From the NCBI GenBank assembly GCA_046046315.1, contig JBJOKB010000021.1, positions 1-8,696 on the forward strand: a DNA stretch of 8,696 nt. The letters run 5' to 3'. This DNA is from ATZT02 sp046046315. GTDB taxonomy: Bacteria > Actinomycetota > Actinomycetes > S36-B12 > UBA5976. Under the pieces are notes generated by a model. That model did no database searches. It was not told the DNA's origin and saw only the letters and a list, made by a program, of their open reading frames with translations. Shown in pieces: positions 1 to 5,537 of the stretch; position 1 is the first letter of the stretch; each line of letters opens with the position of its first letter. The position numbers and the translations under genes are program-made.

Positions 1-149
1 CTGAACCTGGAATTTTATTACCATGCGGAAGATGTCGTCAATTATTACAAGAACACGGCGGATCAGAGTTACTAATTGACCACAACTCAGGTCCAAAGAA
101 ACTTAAAGAATTATTGCCCGACGCATTTGATGGAAGTCATTTAAAGTAA
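1..149 (+). CDS. cdd: Cytidine deaminase, C-terminal fragment
   Basis: This is the 3' end of a gene whose start lies before the window; the reading frame begins at base 3 and gives 48 residues before TAA at 147-149. The motif PCGRCRQLL near the left edge is the second zinc motif of cytidine deaminases, with two of the zinc-ligand cysteines. The fragment ends with LLPDAFDG, a typical tail of this family. The enzyme converts cytidine and deoxycytidine to uridine and deoxyuridine in the cytoplasm. The catalytic (C/H)AE motif should lie just upstream and cannot be seen. The stop codon directly abuts the ATG of the following phosphorylase, so the two are probably co-transcribed and translationally coupled. 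Its product is a substrate for the pyrimidine-nucleoside phosphorylase downstream. Confidence 0.9.
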   Translation, partial: EPGILLPCGRCRQLLQEHGGSELLIDHNSGPKKLKELLPDAFDGSHLK

Positions 150-890
150 ATGAAAGAACCATTAGGAATTATTGCAGGAACTGGATTTTATTCCATTTCT
201 GCATTAAGTAATCCCGAAATCAAAGTTGTGGAAACAAAGTATGGGCAAGCCCAAGTCACTAAGGGAATTTGGCATGATCGAGTTACGTATTTTTTAACTA
301 GACATGGAACAAAACATTCTGTTCCACCGCATAAAGTGAATTATCGAGCAAATATTCAAGCTCTAGTAGATCTAGGTGTAAAAGACGTATTAGCTGTCAA
401 CGTTTGTGGCGGTATTGATGCAAGTGTCCCGGTAGGCGGGTTGCAAGTAGTTGATGACTTTATTGACTTTACAAAAAATAGAATTCTGACTTTTTTTGAT
501 GGCGAAGATGGAGTAAATCATGTAGATATGACCAATCCATATAACCATGAGTTAAGGAAAGTTTTATTAAATAGTTGCCGGAATTTAAATATTGGAGTTT
601 CCGACGGTGGAATTTATGGCGGTTTTGAAGGACCCCGATTTGAAACTAAAGCCGAAATTCAAATGGCGAAACAAATGGGTGTAACCATGGTGGGGATGAC
701 TGGTGTTCCTGAAGTAATTTTGGCAGTTGAAAAAGGATTAAGATATGCCGCCATTTGTATAGTGGCAAATCCGGCAGCTGGATTAAGTAGTGAAGAGATA
801 ACAATGGAAGATGTGCAAAAAGTTGTCGAAACCTCCGCTGCACAAGTTGTGAAAGTATTAGACGAAGCCACCAGAATTTTGGCGCAATAA
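150..890 (+). CDS. PNP/MTAP-family phosphorylase, probably methylthioinosine/inosine phosphorylase
   Basis: The 246-residue protein belongs to the trimeric PNP/MTAP (PNP_UDP) family, which cleaves purine (methylthio)ribonucleosides with phosphate to a free base and a sugar-1-phosphate. Visible signatures are the phosphate-site IAGTGF (8-13), TRHG (50-53) with PPHKVNYRANI (59-69), NVCGGI (84-89), GPRFET (161-166) and GMTGVPE (182-188), whose Met and Glu positions contact the sugar. Length is slightly below the usual 250-290. Human MTAP binds adenine with two Asp residues in its ATDYD segment. Here the matching stretch is VANPAAG (205-211), with Asn207 and Ala209, which by family knowledge favours 6-oxopurines. 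The next gene encodes a deaminase that makes such 6-oxo nucleosides, so 5'-methylthioinosine and/or inosine are the likely substrates. The ATG directly follows the cdd stop, with only a weak, distant GGAAG (132-136). Plain PNP remains possible. Confidence 0.85.
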   Translation: MKEPLGIIAGTGFYSISALSNPEIKVVETKYGQAQVTKGIWHDRVTYFLTRHGTKHSVPPHKVNYRANIQALVDLGVKDVLAVNVCGGIDASVPVGGLQVVDDFIDFTKNRILTFFDGEDGVNHVDMTNPYNHELRKVLLNSCRNLNIGVSDGGIYGGFEGPRFETKAEIQMAKQMGVTMVGMTGVPEVILAVEKGLRYAAICIVANPAAGLSSEEITMEDVQKVVETSAAQVVKVLDEATRILAQ

Positions 891-892
891 AT

Positions 893-2200
893 ATGTCAAT
901 TCAAGTCGATTTGATTCTTCATAACATTTCATACGTCGTTGTGGCAGATGAAAAATCGTCTGTGCTCAAAAATGTAAGTATTGCAATTAAAGAAAAAAAG
1001 ATTTTTGGCATAGTCCCAATTGATAAAGAAAATCAGTGGCAGTCAGAAAGAGTTATTGATTGCTCACATCATCTAGTTATGCCAGGTTTAATCAATACGC
1101 ATACTCACACACCAATGACACTTTTGCGTGGAGTTGCAGAAGACGTAGATTTACAAGGTTTTCTTGAAAAAGTTTGGGCAGAAGAAGCACGAATTATGGA
1201 TGAAAAAGGTACATATATTGGTGCAAGACTTGGTGCTTTAGAGGCATTACTTGGTGGAACAACTTGCACATTAGATATGTATTTGCATCCTCACATGGCA
1301 CATAAAGGTGCTGTGGAAGTTGGATTAAGACATTTAATTGGACCAGTCTTTTTTGATTTCGAAGGACCAGATCATCTTGAGTGGGAAAAAAGAATTCAAT
1401 ACTTAAGAAATTGGCCTAAAATAATCCAAGAAATCGGGGGAGCTTATGCACCCCTTGTTGCTCAACCGCACTCAACTTACACGGTTTCTCCAGAACATTT
1501 AGCTGAAGTCGCCTTAGTTGCTAAAGAAATTGGTGCAATTTTTAATACTCATATCTCGGAAAATCAAGCAGAAAATGATGACGTCATTAAAAGATATGGC
1601 AGAACACCAACAAAAGTTTTAGAGGACGCTAATGCGTTAGACAATGCAATCTTTGCTCACGCTGTTAAATTAACTGACCAAGACCGAAAAATTGTTAAAG
1701 ATAATAAAGTGAGCCTTTCACATTGTCCAGGTTCAAATTTAAAACTTGCTAGCGGTGCTTTTGAATGGGTTAAAGCAAAGACTATGGGAATCAATGTTTC
1801 ACTCGGCACTGATGGATGCTCATCAAGTAATGATCTAGATATGTGGAATGTGATGAGATCAGCAGCAAATCTTGCACGCCTTATTACAGATGATGCTGCA
1901 GCTATTTCAGTAGCCGAAGTAGTAAGAGCTGCTACTTATGGTGGAGCGTTAGCACTTGGAATGCAAGATCGAATTGGAACAGTTGAAGTAGATAAAGAAG
2001 CAGATTTAATTGTGCTCGATCTTGATCAACCACATCTTGTCCCAGTGGGAGATCCCCATGGATTACTTGTTTACGCAGCAGGTCGAAGTGACGTCGTGCA
2101 TGTATTGGTTGCCGGAGATCCTGTAATTGTTGACCGAATGCCAACAAAGGTAGATAAGGATCAAGTTATTTCCGAAGCAAGAATTCATAGTGCAAAATGA
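893..2200 (+). CDS. mtaD: MtaD-type 5'-methylthioadenosine/S-adenosylhomocysteine/adenosine deaminase
   Basis: This 435-residue cytoplasmic amidohydrolase has the usual length of the MtaD/SsnA/TrzN-like group and its full metal set: H70 and H72 in NTHTH, H220 in FNTHISEN, H277 in SHCPGSN and D307 in GTDGCSSSND. H193 (QPHSTYTVS) and E98 (AEEAR) fit substrate-contact positions of the Thermotoga MTA/SAH deaminase. The ends form the small beta-sandwich, with the C-terminal strand pattern EADLIVLDLD. The family deaminates MTA, SAH, 5'-deoxyadenosine or adenosine to the inosine analogue; specificity within it cannot be read from sequence. It starts 2 nt after the phosphorylase stop and overlaps the SDR gene by ATGA, without a clear Shine-Dalgarno site, suggesting translational coupling. 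With the upstream phosphorylase it forms a plausible two-step route from MTA or adenosine to hypoxanthine. Guanine or chlorohydrolase-type activity is less likely in this context. Confidence 0.87.
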   Translation: MSIQVDLILHNISYVVVADEKSSVLKNVSIAIKEKKIFGIVPIDKENQWQSERVIDCSHHLVMPGLINTHTHTPMTLLRGVAEDVDLQGFLEKVWAEEARIMDEKGTYIGARLGALEALLGGTTCTLDMYLHPHMAHKGAVEVGLRHLIGPVFFDFEGPDHLEWEKRIQYLRNWPKIIQEIGGAYAPLVAQPHSTYTVSPEHLAEVALVAKEIGAIFNTHISENQAENDDVIKRYGRTPTKVLEDANALDNAIFAHAVKLTDQDRKIVKDNKVSLSHCPGSNLKLASGAFEWVKAKTMGINVSLGTDGCSSSNDLDMWNVMRSAANLARLITDDAAAISVAEVVRAATYGGALALGMQDRIGTVEVDKEADLIVLDLDQPHLVPVGDPHGLLVYAAGRSDVVHVLVAGDPVIVDRMPTKVDKDQVISEARIHSAK

Positions 2201-2952
2201 CTAAAAAATTTGGTAACAAAGTAGCTTTAGTAACTGGTGCAAGTTCTGGATTAGGTAAAGAAATATCTTTGCAGTTAGCAAACGAAGGTGCTCACGTAGT
2301 AGTTCACTACAACTCAAATAAACAAGGTGCTGAAGAGGTAGTTTCTCAGATTAAAAATAATGGGGGAATTGCAACTCTGGTTCAAAGTGATTTATCTACA
2401 GGAAATCTTGACGTTGTTGCAGAAAAATTAATTTCTGATGTCTTACAACAAACTTCCACAATTGACTATTTAGTAAATAATGCAGCCGATCAAAGTTTAG
2501 ATCCGGAAGATCCACTTGATGAAAAAGTTATGAATTCGATCATGTTTACTAATGTGCTTGCTCCTCAAGCAATCGTTAAGGCGTGTTTAAATATATTTAA
2601 ACCCGGAAGTGCGATTGTCAACATAACTTCAATTGAAGCAGAACACCCCTTCCCAAATCATTCACTTTATGCCTCGAGTAAAGCAGCCTTAACTCGTTAC
2701 ACAGAATTAGCAGCAGTCGAATTAGCTACACAAAAAGTTAGATGTAATGCAGTTGCCCCTGGACTTGTTGATCGAGTGGGTTTAGATAAATCTTGGCCCG
2801 AAGGTTTATCTAAATGGAACGAGAGATCTCCCATGAAAAGACCTGTAACTGCAAGTGAAGTTGCCAAAACTGTTTTATTTCTTTTAAGTGACGAAGCATC
2901 AGGAATAACAGGAATTTCTGTTAGCGTTGATGGTGGTTGGAGTGTGGCATGA
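2197..2952 (+). CDS. Short-chain dehydrogenase/reductase (SDR) of unknown substrate
   Basis: This 251-residue classical SDR has a complete Rossmann fold and active site: cofactor motif TGASSGLG (13-20), D65 for adenine contact, NNAA (94-97, commonly NNAG), N119, S145 in NITSIE, and Y158/K162 in YASSK, followed by APG (187-189) and a C-terminal SVDGGWSVA typical of FabG-like proteins. The second strand ends VVVHYNSN with no acidic residue, which suggests NADP(H) rather than NAD(H). The gene overlaps its neighbours by ATGA at both ends, so it is firmly part of the nucleoside operon. I know no step of standard nucleoside salvage that needs such an enzyme. It might act on a sugar released from nucleosides, on a modified nucleoside or on a pterin-like compound, but none of these is supported by a specific motif. 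Confidence 0.85.
   Translation: MTKKFGNKVALVTGASSGLGKEISLQLANEGAHVVVHYNSNKQGAEEVVSQIKNNGGIATLVQSDLSTGNLDVVAEKLISDVLQQTSTIDYLVNNAADQSLDPEDPLDEKVMNSIMFTNVLAPQAIVKACLNIFKPGSAIVNITSIEAEHPFPNHSLYASSKAALTRYTELAAVELATQKVRCNAVAPGLVDRVGLDKSWPEGLSKWNERSPMKRPVTASEVAKTVLFLLSDEASGITGISVSVDGGWSVA
2937..2942 (+). promoter_or_regulatory. Ribosome-binding site deciding the deoA start
   Basis: TTGGAG lies inside the end of the SDR gene, with GGAG (2939-2942) 6 nt before the ATG at 2949. An in-frame TTG at 2937 would add four residues but is itself part of this site, so the ATG overlapping the SDR stop is preferred. Confidence 0.7.
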
Positions 2953-4217
2953 ACTTTCAAGACTTAATTTATGCAAAGCGTGACGGTGGAGTTTTAACTG
3001 AAGAACAAATTCGTTGGTTTATAAACGCATTCACAAAAGACGAGATTCCAAATGAGCAAGCAGGATCTTTTCTTATGGCGGTTTTTTTTCAAGGATTAAA
3101 TAAACAAGAATTAAATATTTGGACCGATGCCATGATTAAAAGTGGTGAAAAATTAGATCTTTCTACAGTTGGAAAACCTACAGTTGATAAACATTCCACT
3201 GGCGGCGTTGGAGACAAAATATCACTTCCACTTTGCCCATTAGTTGCATCATTTGGTGCGGCAGTCCCACAACTATCTGGAAGAGGTTTGGGAATTTCTG
3301 GTGGAACTTTAGACAAGATGGAATCAGTTTCAGGTTTTAATATCTCGTTATCAAATGATCAAATGATTAAGCAATTAAAAGAAGTAGGAGTTTTCATCAC
3401 AGCAGCTGGTGTTGGTTTGGCACCTGCTGACAGAAAAATGTATGCCTTTAGAGATGTAATCTGCACTGTTGAATGCATTCCTCTTATTGCTTCATCAATT
3501 ATGAGTAAAAAAATTGCAGAGGGAACTCAATCTTTAGTGCTGGATGTAAAAACAGGACGCGGTGCATTCATGAAAGATTTAGGTCGAGCAAAACAATTGG
3601 CTGAAACCATGGTTGAAATTGGAAATAAAGCTGGAGTGAAAACGGTAGCACTTATCACTCAAATGGACACACCTTTAGGTAATGCGGTTGGAAATGCACT
3701 CGAGGTAAGTGAATCAATAGATGTATTAAATGGTAAAGGTCCTGAAGATGTAATTGAAATAACTTTGGCTTTAGCAAAAGAAATGTTAGAACTTGCTGGA
3801 ATAAAAAAAGATCCCGCAACAGCATTAAAAGATGGATCAGCATTAGCGACCTGGAAAAACATGATTGTTGCTCAAGAAGGAAATCCTGATGTGGCTATTC
3901 CTGTTGCAAATAAAACCGAAAAAATCTTGGCACCAAAATCCGGTTACATTACAGATCTTGATGCTTACTCAGTTGGATTATCTGCCTGGAGATTAGGTGC
4001 AGGTAGAGCTAAGAAAGAAGACGCTGTTTCAAAAACAGCAGGAATTATTTGTTTAGCAAAAGAGGGTGATTTTGTTGAAAAAGATCAGCCTGTTTTGGAG
4101 TTACACATTGATGATGAAACAAGAGTTTCCATGGCCAAACAAGATTTATCAAAAGCTTTTACTATTGGTGCCGAACCAGTTGAAAAACGAAAAATCATCC
4201 TCGAACGCATCTCTTAA
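2949..4217 (+). CDS. deoA: Thymidine/pyrimidine-nucleoside phosphorylase
   Basis: This 422-residue enzyme of glycosyltransferase family 3 cleaves thymidine, deoxyuridine and perhaps uridine with phosphate to base and (deoxy)ribose-1-phosphate. The N-terminal helical domain (about 1-70) starts with DLIYAKRDGG. Next come KHSTGGVGDK (81-90), the phosphate and substrate site, and SGRGLG (110-115). R168 in YAFRD, S183 and K187 in ASSIMSKK match the catalytic Arg, Ser and Lys of E. coli and human enzymes. The C-terminal PYNP domain (about 340-415) includes the LGAGRAKKEDAV segment. One oddity is the LGHTGGT motif, which here reads LGISGGT (His to Ile at 116, Thr to Ser at 117). The gene overlaps the SDR stop by ATGA and is the last catabolic gene. 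No intrinsic terminator is visible after it. Family assignment is firm; the balance between thymidine and uridine use is not known. Confidence 0.94.
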   Translation: MNFQDLIYAKRDGGVLTEEQIRWFINAFTKDEIPNEQAGSFLMAVFFQGLNKQELNIWTDAMIKSGEKLDLSTVGKPTVDKHSTGGVGDKISLPLCPLVASFGAAVPQLSGRGLGISGGTLDKMESVSGFNISLSNDQMIKQLKEVGVFITAAGVGLAPADRKMYAFRDVICTVECIPLIASSIMSKKIAEGTQSLVLDVKTGRGAFMKDLGRAKQLAETMVEIGNKAGVKTVALITQMDTPLGNAVGNALEVSESIDVLNGKGPEDVIEITLALAKEMLELAGIKKDPATALKDGSALATWKNMIVAQEGNPDVAIPVANKTEKILAPKSGYITDLDAYSVGLSAWRLGAGRAKKEDAVSKTAGIICLAKEGDFVEKDQPVLELHIDDETRVSMAKQDLSKAFTIGAEPVEKRKIILERIS

Positions 4218-4255
4218 AACACAGTTAACATCAGTAACATAAGTTTCATAACGCT

Positions 4256-4288
4256 TTAATCACGTAATCGAATTCACCTATATATAGG
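4256..4288 (+). promoter_or_regulatory. Possible bmpA promoter with palindromic operator
   Basis: The perfect 12-bp palindrome CCTATATATAGG (4277-4288) contains TATATA (4279-4284 or 4281-4286), a fair -10 box. The best -35 candidate at 17-bp spacing is TTAATC (4256-4261), which matches the consensus poorly. Transcription would start near 4291. A palindrome over a -10 box could be a repressor site, but an AT-rich palindrome this short can arise by chance in such a genome. Confidence 0.35.
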
Positions 4289-4321
4289 AACAAAACCTCA
4301 AGCCTTTGCCGTAGTCTCTGA

Positions 4322-4349
4322 AGTATCAGCAGTGAAAACTACTGGTACT
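4322..4349 (+). promoter_or_regulatory. Leader hairpin with GAAA tetraloop
   Basis: Arms 4322-4333 and 4338-4349 pair over 12 positions: ten Watson-Crick pairs, one U-G wobble (4326/4345) and one C-A mismatch (4330/4341). The loop is GAAA (4334-4337), a stable GNRA tetraloop closed by U-A. It lies about 30 nt before the bmpA ribosome-binding site and has no T tract, so it is not an intrinsic terminator. It could stabilise the mRNA 5' end or be part of a regulatory RNA. I recognise no known riboswitch in it. Confidence 0.5.
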
Positions 4350-4354
4350 CAAAC

Positions 4355-4373
4355 GTTCCCAAATGGGGCGAAC
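4355..4373 (+). promoter_or_regulatory. Small bulged hairpin before the bmpA ribosome-binding site
   Basis: GTTCCC (4355-4360) can pair with GGCGAAC (4367-4373), giving six pairs with a single bulged C at 4369 and the six-base loop AAATGG. An A run (4374-4380) and AGGAG follow directly. The stem leaves the ribosome-binding site free in this fold. It is short and may be chance. Confidence 0.35.
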
Positions 4374-4379
4374 AAAAAA

Positions 4380-4384
4380 AGGAG
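4380..4384 (+). promoter_or_regulatory. Strong ribosome-binding site of bmpA
   Basis: AGGAG follows an A-rich single-stranded stretch and lies 9 nt before the ATG at 4394. It supports this start over the in-frame ATG at 4403. Confidence 0.75.
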
Positions 4385-4393
4385 CACTAGTTA

Positions 4394-5452
4394 ATGAAGC
4401 GCATGCGCACATTAGCAGGAATTTCAATTCTTGCTTTAGTACTAGCAGCTTGCAGCAGTGGATCAACTGAAACAGCAGCAGAAGAAACAGCAGCTGCATT
4501 AGATGATTCAAACTGTGCAGCAGCTGAAAGCTTCTGCGTTGGTTTAGTAACCGACATCGGCAAGGTTGATGACAAGTCATTCAACCAATCCGCATGGGAA
4601 GGTGCTCAAGCAGCAGCAGCTGAAGTAGGCGGTTTCGCGAAGTACATCGAAACAACCGACACAAAAGACTATGCAGCAAACATGAAGCAATTCACCGACA
4701 AGAGCTATGACGTAATCGTCACAGTTGGATTCTTGATGGCAGAAGCAACAGTTGTTGCAGCAAAAGAAAATCCAAACACCAAATTTATTGGTGTAGATCA
4801 ATTCCAAGCTGAAGAAGTTGCAAACGTAACTGGTTTGATTTTCCCTGAAGATCAAGCAGGTTATGCAGCAGGTTACTTAGCAGGTTTGATGACAAAGACA
4901 AACAAACTTGGACAAGTTCTAGGTTTGGAAATTGCACCAGTACAAAAATTCGCAAAGGGTTTTGAAGCTGGCGCAAAAGCTGCAAACGCAAACGTTTCAG
5001 TAACAACTGTTTACCATCCACCAGCCGATAACGGTTTCGGTGATCCTGTATGGGGAGCAGCAGAAGCTAAGAAGCAACTTTCACAAGGTGCAGACATCAT
5101 TTTCGGTGCAGGTGGCGGAACTGGTAACGGTGCATTAATTGAAATTGCAAAAGCTGAAGGTGCCGGAACTTCAATCTTCTGTATCGGTGTTGACACTGAT
5201 CAATGGGGAACTGTTCCAGAAGCACAACCATGCTTAGTTACATCAGCAATGAAAGGTCTGGTTGAAGGAACATCAGATCTAGTAAAAGCTGCATTTGACG
5301 GAAGCATCAAGGGTGGCAACTTCTTAGGAACCACCGGTCTAGCTGACTACCACGATCTAGCATCAGCAGTTCCTGCAGATGTTCAATCAAAGGTTGCAGA
5401 AGTTGTAGCTGGATTGAAAGATGGTTCAATAATGACTGGCGTGACTCTCTAG
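4394..5452 (+). CDS. bmpA: BMP-family nucleoside-binding lipoprotein of an ABC importer
   Basis: This 352-residue protein has a short basic N-terminus (MKRMR), a hydrophobic segment (6-19) and the lipobox LAAC with lipidation at C20. An Ala/Thr/Glu-rich linker follows to about residue 40. The mature part is a BMP/PnrA-type type I periplasmic-binding fold. It contains VGLVTDIGKVDDKSFNQ (49-65), TVGFLM (110-115), FIGVDQ (131-136), FGAGGGTGNGA (237-247) and IGVDTDQWG (264-272). The family binds nucleosides at the outer face of the membrane and hands them to the permeases. C41/C48 and C263/C280 form two close pairs that may be disulfides. Codon choice is unlike the neighbours, for example 11 AAC to 1 AAT and 12 TTC to 3 TTT by eye, a sign of high expression. 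Exact nucleoside preference cannot be read. Confidence 0.93.
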   Translation: MKRMRTLAGISILALVLAACSSGSTETAAEETAAALDDSNCAAAESFCVGLVTDIGKVDDKSFNQSAWEGAQAAAAEVGGFAKYIETTDTKDYAANMKQFTDKSYDVIVTVGFLMAEATVVAAKENPNTKFIGVDQFQAEEVANVTGLIFPEDQAGYAAGYLAGLMTKTNKLGQVLGLEIAPVQKFAKGFEAGAKAANANVSVTTVYHPPADNGFGDPVWGAAEAKKQLSQGADIIFGAGGGTGNGALIEIAKAEGAGTSIFCIGVDTDQWGTVPEAQPCLVTSAMKGLVEGTSDLVKAAFDGSIKGGNFLGTTGLADYHDLASAVPADVQSKVAEVVAGLKDGSIMTGVTL

Positions 5453-5481
5453 TCAAATCAGTTAATTAGCGAGACAATGTT

Positions 5482-5510
5482 AGTGGGACGCAATTTCATT
5501 GCGTCCCACT
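5482..5510 (+). terminator. Perfect hairpin between bmpA and the permeases; partial terminator or mRNA barrier
   Basis: Arms 5482-5494 and 5498-5510 are exact reverse complements (13 bp, GC-rich middle) with the three-base loop TTC. The bases after it are TTCATAATT, a poor T tract. Full termination is therefore unlikely, especially as the permeases just downstream have no other evident promoter. The usual role of such a stem after a binding-protein gene is to block 3' exonucleases and let only part of the transcripts continue. Confidence 0.65.
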
Positions 5511-5523
5511 TTCATAATTAAAG

Positions 5524-5530
5524 AAAGGAG
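5524..5530 (+). promoter_or_regulatory. Ribosome-binding site deciding a TTG start
   Basis: AAAGGAG lies 7 nt before TTG at 5538. A longer frame from TTG 5499 would begin inside the terminator-like hairpin and add a charged, non-conserved 13-residue leader, so it is rejected. Confidence 0.75.
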
Positions 5531-5537
5531 AAACCAG

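Larger units (their letters stand above)
4218..4393. other. Intergenic control region between deoA and bmpA
   Basis: These 176 bases are the only long non-coding stretch. I see no open frame of note and no hairpin followed by T residues, so deoA has no obvious intrinsic terminator. The left half is AT-rich and holds a palindrome with a possible -10 box. The right half holds two hairpins and the bmpA ribosome-binding site, listed separately. The layout is that of a promoter plus a leader of about 100 nt. Read-through from deoA into bmpA is also possible. Confidence 0.7.

Noticed and set aside
2937..2948. Start of deoA at TTG 2937
   Set aside because: This TTG is part of the TTGGAG ribosome-binding site for ATG 2949, and the ATG gives the usual family N-terminus.
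4218..4275. Intrinsic terminator after deoA
   Set aside because: Only very short inverted repeats such as GTTA/TAAC occur, with no GC-rich stem and no T run.
4291..4379. Purine-type or preQ1 riboswitch in the bmpA leader
   Set aside because: The expected conserved core bases and three-stem junction of the purine class are absent; only two simple stems are seen.
4451..4515. GCA-rich repeat-like stretch in the start of bmpA
   Set aside because: The stretch encodes the Ala/Glu/Thr linker after the lipid anchor and is not a regular tandem repeat.
4326..4580. Two - strand frames covering the leader and the start of bmpA
   Set aside because: They read as low-complexity shadows of the Ala-rich bmpA linker and cross the leader hairpin; no family resemblance.
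5499..5537. N-terminal extension of the first permease from TTG 5499
   Set aside because: It would begin within the right arm of the 13-bp hairpin, has no ribosome-binding site, and a good one stands before TTG 5538.
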